Shown here one piece after another: positions 26,478-34,884 of a DNA stretch of 64,000 bases. The notes beneath the pieces are model-generated. The model saw only the letters and a list, made by a program, of their open reading frames with translations, searched no databases and had not been told where the DNA came from. The DNA is from Singulisphaera sp. GP187 (GTDB taxonomy: Bacteria > Planctomycetota > Planctomycetia > Isosphaerales > Isosphaeraceae), in assembly GCF_900129635.1 (NCBI RefSeq), contig NZ_FSRB01000001.1:1155501-1219500 (forward strand), in the 5' to 3' direction. Made by a program: the position numbers and the translations under genes. How positions within the stretch are numbered: the stretch's first letter is position 1; the number at the start of each line of letters is the position of its first letter.

Positions 26478-28397
26478 TTAGTGGTTGCTGATCCACTGCT
26501 CGGCGGCCAGTTGGGCGCGGGCGCGGGTTGGATGCGGGAAGACATCCCAGGAGTACTGGCCGCCGTTGGAGTCGTTGATCTGGCTGAGCCACTGGCGGAT
26601 CATCGACGGCGACTGGCTGACGATGGTGGCGCGACGGATCTGGTTGCCCGCGATCGGCTGCTCGAACACGACGGCGTAGTAGGGGAGGGGGTCGAACTTG
26701 AGTTTGGAGAGATAGCCGGCGACGGTCTTGTCCAACTTCGCCAGGTCGGTTCCGAACGCGTCGCGGAACGAGGCCAGGTGTTGGTCGGGGGTTCGCTCTT
26801 CAAGCGGGGGAAGCGCGCTCATTGTGCGGATGAAGGCGAGGAATTCGGTGCCTTTCTTCATGGCCAGGTAGTGGGTCAAGGCCCAGGAGAGGGCGTAGTC
26901 GGTGGGGGTCAGCGAGGCGCGGGTGATGAGGTATTCGACCAACGGCTTGCGGCGATCGCGACCGAGGCGCTGGCGCTCGGCTCCTTTGACGAAGAGCGAG
27001 GCGGGATCGTCCAGGTCGTGAATCGTCGCCATGTGCATCGGGTTGACCTGGCCGAGCCCTCCCCAGGCGGCGCCTCGGCGGGTCATCGTGGGGGGGGAGC
27101 AGTACTCGGCGAAGCCTTCGACGAGCCAGAGCGGCCAGGCGGCTAAGCGAGGATGGATGCCGATGTTTTGAAGGATCTGGTGGGTGCCTTCGTGGGCAAC
27201 CGTCTGGGGCTTGCGGAGCGCGGCGACTTCGGGAGACTGCTGGTCACGTTCTGACTTCTCGTAGAGGTAGATCCGGTTCGAGAGGATCTCATAATAGGCC
27301 TGGACGTCGGCGTCGACCGGCTGATGGGCGCGGAACTGCTTCTCGGTCTGGAAGATGATCGCCACCAGGGGGAACTCAGCCTCGTGGATCGGGAGTTCTC
27401 GCTTCCGAAAGGCGTCCGACAGGTTCTCATAAAGGTTCTCGAGGAGCTTGATGCTCGCCTCGGCGAACGGGGTCGACGACTGGTAGAGGACCAGGTAGTG
27501 CTCGGACTGAAGCACCTCGAATTCGGCGAAGGGGCCGGCCTGGGTCAACTCCTGCTGGATTTGCGCGCGGGTCGCGGGGTGGAACGGCTCGTCGGTTTCG
27601 GCCAACCCGGTGGTGAATCCGAGCTCGCCATTAGGAAGCAGCACGCAGGTCTTGCCGTCGGCTTGGCCATGCACGCGGGCCACAACGGTCTCGCCGGATT
27701 TCGTGCGGATCCTGACCCGTTTCTCTCGCCGTTCGGCGGGAGCAGGCGCAGGAGCAGGAGGCGGGGAGGGTGGCTCGGCGGTCGGCTGGAGTTTTGGCTC
27801 GATCGGTTCGGGAGTCAGGACGGTCGCCGGTGTTGGCTCTCGTTCCGTCAGGGGCTCGGTTGACGTGGAAGCGACGAGCAGCGGATTTGGCGCCGGCGGA
27901 GTCACCTCGCCCTCCGCAAGCTTCGCCTCGGGCGCTGTCGCTGCTGGTGTGGTCGTAGCGACCAAGGTCCGAGCCACGGCCGGTGGAACCGCGTTCTCGG
28001 CGGGGCAAACCCGCCCTGGTTCCGAGGGATTCCGAACGCTCACCGTGAGTGCCGGGGGGCGGGTCGGTTCCGGAGTGGAGACGAGGGTCAGCTCGCCTTG
28101 CCAGGCGAGCCAGAGCCCGAGCATCAGGGCCGACCCCACGAAGACCAAGCTGCAGGCGACGAGCAGGCCGACGCCCGAAGCCTTGGTTGGGGTGTTCGCG
28201 AGCCGAGGCGGTTCGGGCGAACCGTCGAGTTCAATCTCGAGAATCGGGTCGCGAGGCGTCTCGGCTTCCAGAATTTTTGTGAGAGCGGAGACCAGCGGTG
28301 TCGAGCAACGAGGGCATTGCCGATCGAGTGCGGCCTCAGGCTTCGGGATGCGTATTCGAACGCCGCACCCATCACATGTCACGACCACGGGTCCCAT
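26478..28397 (-). CDS. DUF1570 putative zinc peptidase, membrane-anchored with N-terminal zinc ribbon
   Basis: The 639-residue protein starts with a zinc ribbon (CDGC at about 9-12, CPRC at about 28-31), then one membrane span (about 75-98), then a long Pro/Thr/Glu-rich linker (about 105-225). The C-terminal half is a DUF1570 domain with AHEGTHQILQNIG (HExxH zinc-binding helix) and, about 20 residues on, WLVEGFAEYCSPP, whose Glu is placed like the third ligand of gluzincins. An exported metallopeptidase is likely but unproven. SRGxE-like linker variation aside, this architecture is common in planctomycetes. Confidence 0.8.
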   Translation of the reverse strand: MGPVVVTCDGCGVRIRIPKPEAALDRQCPRCSTPLVSALTKILEAETPRDPILEIELDGSPEPPRLANTPTKASGVGLLVACSLVFVGSALMLGLWLAWQGELTLVSTPEPTRPPALTVSVRNPSEPGRVCPAENAVPPAVARTLVATTTPAATAPEAKLAEGEVTPPAPNPLLVASTSTEPLTEREPTPATVLTPEPIEPKLQPTAEPPSPPPAPAPAPAERREKRVRIRTKSGETVVARVHGQADGKTCVLLPNGELGFTTGLAETDEPFHPATRAQIQQELTQAGPFAEFEVLQSEHYLVLYQSSTPFAEASIKLLENLYENLSDAFRKRELPIHEAEFPLVAIIFQTEKQFRAHQPVDADVQAYYEILSNRIYLYEKSERDQQSPEVAALRKPQTVAHEGTHQILQNIGIHPRLAAWPLWLVEGFAEYCSPPTMTRRGAAWGGLGQVNPMHMATIHDLDDPASLFVKGAERQRLGRDRRKPLVEYLITRASLTPTDYALSWALTHYLAMKKGTEFLAFIRTMSALPPLEERTPDQHLASFRDAFGTDLAKLDKTVAGYLSKLKFDPLPYYAVVFEQPIAGNQIRRATIVSQSPSMIRQWLSQINDSNGGQYSWDVFPHPTRARAQLAAEQWISNH

Positions 28398-28593
28398 CGT
28401 CGGAATTTCCCCCCCGTGTGCGGCTCTCGATCAATGAAAAGGTGTCTGGCTCAAGGGGCAAGTCGAGTTTAACACCCCTGATGGTACGAAGGAAGCGGTC
28501 AACGGGTTCTTTCGTTTCCCGAGTTCGCACGATTGGGGCCGTGGTCCCTGGAATCGCCAACACGATGGGCGTTACGGAGGAGCCCGCCGGCAT

Positions 28594-28618
28594 GGGGGCG
28601 GCCGTGGTGGCCGCCCCC
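28594..28618 (-). terminator. GC-rich hairpin downstream of the fucose-isomerase-like gene
   Basis: GGGGGCGGCC (28594-28603) and GGCCGCCCCC (28609-28618) form a perfect ten-pair stem with a five-base loop, 53 bases after the stop codon at 28671. No T-run follows, so it may be a weak or factor-assisted terminator, or it may protect an mRNA end. Confidence 0.4.
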
Positions 28619-28670
28619 CGATGCCGGGTCGAATTCGGACCGATGGGCCTTTCCGCTGATACCAGCCGAC

Positions 28671-30200
28671 TCAGGCCGGTTGGCCCGTGGACAGGACGCG
28701 GAGCTTGAACCCGAGCGATCGGCTGAGCGCAACCATTTCGTTGAAAATGTCTCCATAAGCCACGGCAATGTGGTTGCTCATATAGTGGGCCATGATCGTC
28801 TCTTTCGAGCAACCGAGGTCGGCCGCCATGAACGGCCACTGACGGGTCGTTCCGCCCCACCACGCTTCGCGAACGTTGTCGGGAAGTGAGACCGACTCGC
28901 CGCGACCGAGATCCATGACCAGTTCCCCCTGGCGATCGATCCAGGTGCGTGCCCAGGTGATCGGGCCGGGAAGACTTTCGCCCGCGAACGTACCGCCGGC
29001 GACCGGGAAGTAGCCGGCCGGCTGACGATAGCTGTGGACACCCTTCAGGCTCGCGATATCCTGGTTGAAGGCATAGGCGCCGCAACTGCCGGAGTTGAGG
29101 AGTACCCAGAGCCAGCGCCCGTCGTGCTCGGCCCCCCAGCGGACGTCGTGGAACAGGACGGAGCCCGCGAGTCCTTTCGCTTCGAGGACGCGCTTCATCA
29201 ACTCCATCGGCACGAGGTTTCCCTGGTCGGCCTCGGTGCTCGTGATGACGACGTGGCCGTTCCCCTCGGGACGTGCGTGCGAATTCAGCAGGCCTTCGGC
29301 GAAGTCACTGGGGGGCAGGAGGTTCAGGAGACCCAGTTGGTACTGCCAGCCCAGGCAGTCGGCCTGGAACTCGTCCAGGAGGTCGAGCACGGCGAGGTAG
29401 CCGCGGAGTTGCTCACGTGTCGATTCAGCGGTGAAGTCGACGGCGTCCGACTCTCCCCAGTGGAACGTGACGCCGCGATCCTGGACGAACTGGAAGGCGT
29501 CGTCGACCCGCTGCTGGCTGACCTTTTGGGTGCGCTCGATCAACCAGGCCTGGTCAACCTTGTGCTCGCTGAACCCGATCGGGTAGAGCAGCCTCGGGCC
29601 GAAATAGCCGTTGATCATCCCCATCGAGGTATCGCCGAGCATCAGCGCGAGAATGCGTTTGCGGCGGATCTCGGCGAGGACTTGCTCGGCGATCGCGGTC
29701 GCGTCGGCGGCCACGACGGGGCCGTCGTGGAGTTCGCTGGAATCATAGGCGATCCGGCCGGTGGAGCACCACTCGTCGAGCCGTTCCATGAAGCCGGCGT
29801 CGGCGGTCCAGTCGGGGGCGTCGGTCCAGACCCGGGACGAGGCTCGGCCGACGGATTCGAGCGAGGCCCCGGTATTCAGGAGGGCGACGAGCCCTGGCCA
29901 GGTCCCCGAGAAGTTGGAGGCGAGCAGCAGGGGGTTGTCCTTGCCGACCACGCCGTCGACCGTATGCGGGGCATAGGTCCAGTGGACAAAGACGCCGACC
30001 ATCGGGTCGTCGATCGGCCCGAGCTTGGCAATCGACTGGTCGGGCCGGGTCAGGTAGCCCTCGACCAGGTAGGGGGTCCGTCCGACCTTTTTCAGGGCCG
30101 CGACCAGTTGCTCGGTCGTTTCCCGCGACTGCGGCAACGCCCATTCGTTCGGTTTCGCGCGATAGTCACCCGGCCAGAACACCGCGACTTTCTTGGACAT
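28671..30200 (-). CDS. L-fucose isomerase-like protein
   Basis: This 509-residue soluble protein resembles the L-fucose/L-arabinose isomerase superfamily in length and pattern. It has an N-terminal Rossmann-like region (VAVFWPGDYRAKPNEWALP), LALMLGDTSMGMINGYFGPRLL with a Glu-rich middle, and a C-terminal region with HVVITSTEADQGNLVPMEL. These enzymes interconvert aldoses and ketoses with a divalent metal. I cannot confirm all metal ligands, so the reaction is tentative. The ATG at 30200 (a GTG precedes it) is near the divergent gene at 30326, so the 120-base gap probably holds both promoters. Confidence 0.65.
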   Translation of the reverse strand: MSKKVAVFWPGDYRAKPNEWALPQSRETTEQLVAALKKVGRTPYLVEGYLTRPDQSIAKLGPIDDPMVGVFVHWTYAPHTVDGVVGKDNPLLLASNFSGTWPGLVALLNTGASLESVGRASSRVWTDAPDWTADAGFMERLDEWCSTGRIAYDSSELHDGPVVAADATAIAEQVLAEIRRKRILALMLGDTSMGMINGYFGPRLLYPIGFSEHKVDQAWLIERTQKVSQQRVDDAFQFVQDRGVTFHWGESDAVDFTAESTREQLRGYLAVLDLLDEFQADCLGWQYQLGLLNLLPPSDFAEGLLNSHARPEGNGHVVITSTEADQGNLVPMELMKRVLEAKGLAGSVLFHDVRWGAEHDGRWLWVLLNSGSCGAYAFNQDIASLKGVHSYRQPAGYFPVAGGTFAGESLPGPITWARTWIDRQGELVMDLGRGESVSLPDNVREAWWGGTTRQWPFMAADLGCSKETIMAHYMSNHIAVAYGDIFNEMVALSRSLGFKLRVLSTGQPA

Positions 30201-30325
30201 CACCGCGTTTCACCGTGGTTGGAGGGGTCGGGAGTGGTCAGTCAAATGACCAGAGTGTATAGTGCTGGGTCTTCAATGACTACTGGCCACTAGCCAGAGA
30301 TCACCCTCGATTTCGAGACCAACCG

Positions 30326-31840
30326 ATGTATGACCTCGTGGTTTTGGGCGGAGGCTCGGGCGGCCTGAGCGTGGCCACGATGGCGGCTCGATTTGGCGCC
30401 AAGGTTGCCCTGATCGAGAAGAACGAGCTGGGGGGCGAATGCACCCACTCCGCCTGCGTTCCGAGCAAGGCCTTGATCGAAGCGGCCCGCCTCGTCCATG
30501 CGATCCGGACCGCGGACCGATTCGGAATTCGCGTGGCCGCCCCCGAGGTGGACTTCCCGGCTGTCATGGCTCGCGTCCGCGCTCTGGTCGCTGAGTTCGC
30601 GGGCAGCGGTGACTCGCTCAAAGCCCAGGGGATCGACCTCTTTCGCGGCTCGCCCGCGTTCGAGGCGTATGACACCGTCCTCATCGACGGCAAAACTCGG
30701 ATCAACGGCCAGCGATTTGTGATTGCCACCGGCTCGCGCGCCGCGGTGCCGAAGATTCCGGGCCTGGCCGAAGTCGGCCACCTTGATCCCGTTTCGCTCT
30801 GGAACCTGACGGCGCTCCCCGAGACGCTGATCGTGATCGGCGCGGAGCCCAGTGGAATCGAGTTCGCCCAGGCGTTCGCCCGACTCGGAAGCAAGGTTAC
30901 GGTCCTGGCCGACACCGATCAAATCCTCCCGCGTGAGGACCGCGAGGTCTCCGACCAGGTTCAGGCCCGGCTTGCCGCCGACGGGATCGAGTTCCACACC
31001 GGGGTCGAGGTCACCAAGGCCGCCAAGAACGATGGCCGGACCGTCTGCTCCTGGCGAAAAAGGGTAGGGGGGGCGACCGGCGAAGTCTCGGGCAGCCACC
31101 TGTTGGTTGCGACCGGTCGGTTGGCGAATGTCGAGGGGCTGAACCTGGACGCCGTGGGGGTTCACGCCGACCCCGAGCACGGGATCGAGGTCGACGAATC
31201 CTTGCTCACTCGGTCGTCGCGGATTTATGCGATTGGCGACGTGCTGCTCAAGCACGAGTTCACGCACGCCGCCGAGCGCGAGGCCGCGGTGGTCTATCAG
31301 AACGCGGTCCTTCGCCTCTCCAAGAAGATCGATTACACCGCGTTGCCCTGGGCCGTCTTTGTGGATCCCGAAGTGGCGACCGTCGGCCTCACGGAAGCCG
31401 TTGCGCTCGAGCAACATCCGGACGCCCGAGTCTTCCACGCCCGCTTTGACGAACTCGATCGTGCTCGGATCGACGGCCGCACCGAGGGGTTCGCCAAGGT
31501 CATGGTGACCCCGTCTGGCAAGATCCTCGGCGCCACCATCGTTGGGGAGCAGGCGAGCCTGATTCTCCAGGAATTCGTGGTGGCCATGGAGAACGGCCTC
31601 AACCTGGGCGATCTTGCCGCGACCACCCACACCTATCCGACTTACGCGGGCATGGCGCAAACGCTTGCGAACCAATTCGCGGCCACGCGTCATGAGGGGA
31701 GCCTCGTGCAGTCGGCCCTCAAGTGGTTCCTTGGATTCAATAAGCCCAGATCCGAGCCGGAAAACGGAACCGGGCATGTCGTTGCCGAGGCTGAGTCGGG
31801 TACGGCGGCTGCCGGACACTCGAACAACCACGGTCACTAA
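30326..31840 (+). CDS. pyridine nucleotide-disulfide oxidoreductase (mercuric reductase-like)
   Basis: A 504-residue FAD flavoprotein. The FAD motif VVLGGGSGGLSVA is at the N-terminus. The redox-active disulfide GGECTHSACVPSK has the Cys-x4-Cys spacing of the MerA/Lpd family. The NAD(P) site is VIGAEPSGIEFAQAFARLG (unusual GAEPSG for GGGxxG), the second FAD motif is IYAIGDV, and the C-terminal dimer-interface motif is HTYPTYAGM. It lacks the N-terminal HMA domain and the C-terminal Cys pair of true mercuric reductase, so detoxification is not implied. The last 30 residues are polar and end in HSNNHGH. Confidence 0.87.
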   Translation: MYDLVVLGGGSGGLSVATMAARFGAKVALIEKNELGGECTHSACVPSKALIEAARLVHAIRTADRFGIRVAAPEVDFPAVMARVRALVAEFAGSGDSLKAQGIDLFRGSPAFEAYDTVLIDGKTRINGQRFVIATGSRAAVPKIPGLAEVGHLDPVSLWNLTALPETLIVIGAEPSGIEFAQAFARLGSKVTVLADTDQILPREDREVSDQVQARLAADGIEFHTGVEVTKAAKNDGRTVCSWRKRVGGATGEVSGSHLLVATGRLANVEGLNLDAVGVHADPEHGIEVDESLLTRSSRIYAIGDVLLKHEFTHAAEREAAVVYQNAVLRLSKKIDYTALPWAVFVDPEVATVGLTEAVALEQHPDARVFHARFDELDRARIDGRTEGFAKVMVTPSGKILGATIVGEQASLILQEFVVAMENGLNLGDLAATTHTYPTYAGMAQTLANQFAATRHEGSLVQSALKWFLGFNKPRSEPENGTGHVVAEAESGTAAAGHSNNHGH

Positions 31841-31945
31841 AGCCAGTCCGTTGACCTTTCGATTGCGTTCCCTCGAGGACGGTGGCTACCCCGCCGTCCC
31901 AGAGGAGTGGCGTCTTCCCTGGTGCTACTCCGGACAAATTGCTGG

Positions 31946-32356
31946 TTATTGCTTGGCCTGCTTGCGGGCGACTCGGCGCGCGAAGCGATCGACGTCGATG
32001 ACGCGGCGGCGGTGTAAACCGCGTGCGATCAATTCGACGTCGTCGTGAGCCTCGACCTGGAAGGTCACGATCGGTCCGTCGACGTGAATCACACGGGCTC
32101 GACAGACGACCGCTGAACCCTCAGGGCTGGGGGCGAGGTGTTCGACTTCCACGAAGGTTCCGACGCTGCGCTCATGGTCCTCGAGACAGGGCGCAATCGC
32201 CGCGCGGGCGGCGTACTCCAGGTGCGCCACCAGCCAAGGGGTGGCCAGGATCGCGGGCATTCGCTCGTCGGCAAACCGGATTCGGTTTCCTTCGTCGACG
32301 ACCAAATGTTCCTCTGCGGACATGCCCGTACGAGGGATCGACTTCATTTCCGACAT
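31946..32356 (-). CDS. FlK-like hot-dog thioesterase
   Basis: This roughly 136-residue protein matches the fluoroacetyl-CoA thioesterase-like hot-dog family in size and motifs: an ATPWLVAHLEYAARAAIAP helix, then GTFVEVEHLAPSPEGSAV, then VTFQVEAHDDVELIARGLHRRRVID. Members hydrolyse small acyl-CoAs; the substrate here is unknown. The ATG at 32356 gives the family length; a longer frame to 32461 has no ribosome binding site. An inverted repeat CGAGGTT/AACCTCG (32357-32373) sits directly before the start and could mask it. The gene converges with the flavoprotein gene. Confidence 0.75.
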   Translation of the reverse strand: MSEMKSIPRTGMSAEEHLVVDEGNRIRFADERMPAILATPWLVAHLEYAARAAIAPCLEDHERSVGTFVEVEHLAPSPEGSAVVCRARVIHVDGPIVTFQVEAHDDVELIARGLHRRRVIDVDRFARRVARKQAKQ

Positions 32357-32591
32357 CGAGGTTGTGAACCTCGCCTCCTCTGGCCAATCGGCGAATCTTC
32401 CGCCCCAGACTTGACCCTCGCCCTGCCGATAACGATAATCATTATTGATCTGGGCTGTCATCGCCGGGCGAATTTAGAATTCGATCGCGTTTCCGGGACT
32501 GACGGAATACGCTATGCTGGGGTTCGCCCCTCTTGGTCCATCGACTCGGTCGCCTTGGCGGCCTCAGTTAATCCCACCTGGACGCGATCTT

Positions 32592-32966
32592 ATGGCTGCT
32601 GCGTCTTTAGCCGGCAAACCCCGAAAAGTCATCCCAAAGATTCTGGCGGTGATCCACGCCGACGGATGCACGGGTTGCGAAGCCTGTGTGGAAGTTTGCC
32701 CAGTCGAATGTATTTATAAGGTGCCCGGCGAGGAACACTCCAGCTTGCAGACCTGGTGCGACATCGATCTCGATCGATGCATCGGTTGCAAGCACTGTGC
32801 CCAGGTCTGTCCTTGGGACGCGATCGACATGGTCGATACCCTCGACGCGGCGCAGCACGTCGCCCTCAAAGGCGGGCCGCCCGAATACGTCGAGAAACAT
32901 TGGGATGACCTGGTCGATGCGGCCCAGCGGAACGCCGAGGGGCTGCTCGCGAAGAAAAAGAAATAA
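32592..32966 (+). CDS. 2[4Fe-4S] ferredoxin
   Basis: A 124-residue electron carrier with two 4Fe-4S binding motifs, CTGCEACVEVCP (about residues 26-37) and CIGCKHCAQVCP (about 63-74), separated by about 25 residues including TWCDIDLD. A C-terminal extension (about 85-124) ends in a lysine run, AKKKK. It lies between the thioesterase (divergent) and a di-haem peroxidase (same strand, 150 bases on), so an electron-transfer link is possible but not shown. Confidence 0.9.
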   Translation: MAAASLAGKPRKVIPKILAVIHADGCTGCEACVEVCPVECIYKVPGEEHSSLQTWCDIDLDRCIGCKHCAQVCPWDAIDMVDTLDAAQHVALKGGPPEYVEKHWDDLVDAAQRNAEGLLAKKKK

Positions 32967-33115
32967 GCTCGGTGCGACAGGTTCGCAACTGAGCTCGAGC
33001 CTTGCTCGGGATTCGAGCCGGCGTGACCCGATAACGCCGGCCCGTTCTCGTTGCGCTTTGAGAGAACTGGCTTTTCATGGCGTCGCACCTCGATCTTGAC
33101 GGGAGGTCTCTAGGA

Positions 33116-34569
33116 ATGTTGGCAAGATTTGGATCGGTCACGCGGTTGGCCCTGGCTGCGGCCTTGCTCGCGTTCGCAGGTTGTGGGGGAACGGGCAACG
33201 AGAAGGAGGAGGCTGCCTCGTCTCCGTCCTCTTCGGTCACTCCACCCAGCGGAGCGCTCGACGCGGCGGCGGCGAAGGCCTCCGACACGAACTCGGCCGA
33301 TCTGCCGGCCAAGCTCATCACTCCCGATCGCGCGGTCGATCCCAAGAAGCTCGTCGATGTTGTGGAACAAGAAGTGAAGGGGGGAGAGAATGCGTCTCCC
33401 AGCCCCGAGAGCATCCTCTGGCTCCCGTCCGACACGACGAAGATCAAGGATGAGCCGCTCACGGTCACGGTTCCCAGGGGCTTGAGCGCGTTGACGCTCA
33501 ACGTCAACGTGCCCGCCTCCAACCCCTGACCAAAGGCAAGTTTGAACTCGGCAAGCAACTCTACTTCGACCCGCGGGTCTCGCTCGACGGCACGATCAGT
33601 TGCGCCACCTGCCACAATCCCGATAAGGGGTGGACCGATCAGATGGGTGTCTCGATCGGCATCGACGGCCACACCGGCGGACGAAGCGCGCCGACGGTCG
33701 TCAATACGGCCTATGGGAAGACGATGTTCTGGGACGGACGTGCGCCTTCGCTCGAAGGACAGGCGCAAGGGCCGATCCAGAATCCGATCGAGATGGGCAA
33801 GCAGTCCTACGAAGATATCGTGAAGCGACTGCGGGCGGTCCCCGGCTACAAGGATCAGTTCGAGAAGGTCTTCGGCACCGACGTGACGCTGGACGGGATG
33901 GCCAAGGCGATCGCCACCTACGAGCGCGTGGCCGCCCTCTCGGGCAACTCGAAGTTTGACAAGTACAACGTGGGGGGCGAACTGACCGCCTTGTCCGAGA
34001 GCGAGAAGCGGGGCATGGTCCTCTTCGGCCTCCGGCTCCGCGGTGACGATGAGTTCAAGCCCAACGTGACTCTCAAGAAGGCGGACTGCACCTCGTGCCA
34101 CTCGGGGTCGAACTTCACCAACGAGCAATTCCACAACATCGGGGTGGGCTGGAACGCCGAGAAGAACGACTTCGCGGACTACGGCCGGTTCGTGATCTCG
34201 CCGATCGGATCGAAGAACAACGCCGAGCTCGGCGCGTTCAAGACCCCGACGGTTCGTGAAATCGAGAAGACCGGTCCTTACATGCACGACGGCAGCATGA
34301 AGACACTGGAAGAAGTGGTCGAGCACTACAACAAGGGGGGTAACCCGAACCCCGCGCTCGATAAGGACATCAAGAAGCTGAATCTGACCGACGCGGAGAA
34401 GGCCGATGTCGTTGCCTTCTTGAAGGCGCTGACCGGCGAGGAAGTGAAGGTGGCGCTGCCGACCCTGCCGCCTGGAGCCGACGGCAAGTCGCCCAACCCC
34501 CAAGCCGCGCTCACTCCGCCGCCGCTCAAGGCCGCCGCGAATGTGTTCCATCCGGGCGTCCAACGCTGA
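33116..34569 (+). pseudogene. di-haem cytochrome c peroxidase (MauG/CcpA family), interrupted by a frameshift
   Basis: The first part (33116-33529) encodes a lipoprotein-like signal (ALLAFAGC) and a low-complexity linker ending NVNVPASNP, then a TGA. One base out of phase the sequence continues without a gap as LTKGKFELGKQLYFDPRVSLDG with haem site CATCH, then NTAYGKTMFWDGRAPSLEGQ, the second haem site CTSCH, and GPYMHDGSMKTLEEVV, to a stop at 34569. The family normally reads NPLT here. Adding one C to the four-C run at 33523-33526 restores the full gene. GGGAGG nine bases upstream supports the ATG at 33116. It is either a real pseudogene or an assembly error. Confidence 0.87.
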
Positions 34570-34615
34570 GTTTTCGCCGATCCGTTCGCATTCGCGAACC
34601 CATGCAGCACGAGAT

Positions 34616-34650
34616 CGCCCGGTGGGACCTTCCGTCCCGCCGGGCGATTG
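34616..34650 (+). terminator. intrinsic terminator after the peroxidase gene
   Basis: CGCCCGGTGGGAC (34616-34628) pairs with GTCCCGCCGGGCG (34634-34646), 13 pairs with one G-T, five-base loop, followed by ATTGTCGTTT. The U-tract is weak, but the stem is strong and lies 47 bases after the stop. Confidence 0.6.
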
Positions 34651-34884
34651 TCGTTTGCAGACTTTCGGATCAAAACTTGCCGTTTCGTCGGCGGGCCCGG
34701 CCCACGAGGGAAGCGGCTTGGGAACGAGGGACGGGAGGCTCACGCCCGGCTTCCCTCGATCAACGGAGCATCCTCGAACTCATAAAGGTCAGCGAGTACG
34801 GATGACAAGCATGTGGTTGAAGAACCATGCCAAGCGCGAAGTGCGGGTCGTCGGGCTTTGGAGCGGCCTTGGGCTTGTGCTACG

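Noticed and set aside
29034..30293. 419-residue plus-strand frame opposite the fucose-isomerase-like gene
   Set aside because: Antisense shadow without recognisable motifs.
30290..31837. 515-residue minus-strand frame opposite the flavoprotein gene
   Set aside because: Antisense shadow; the plus strand has all the FAD and NAD(P) motifs.
30326..31840. Mercuric reductase (merA) proper
   Set aside because: It lacks the N-terminal metal-binding domain and the C-terminal vicinal cysteines, and no other mer gene is near.
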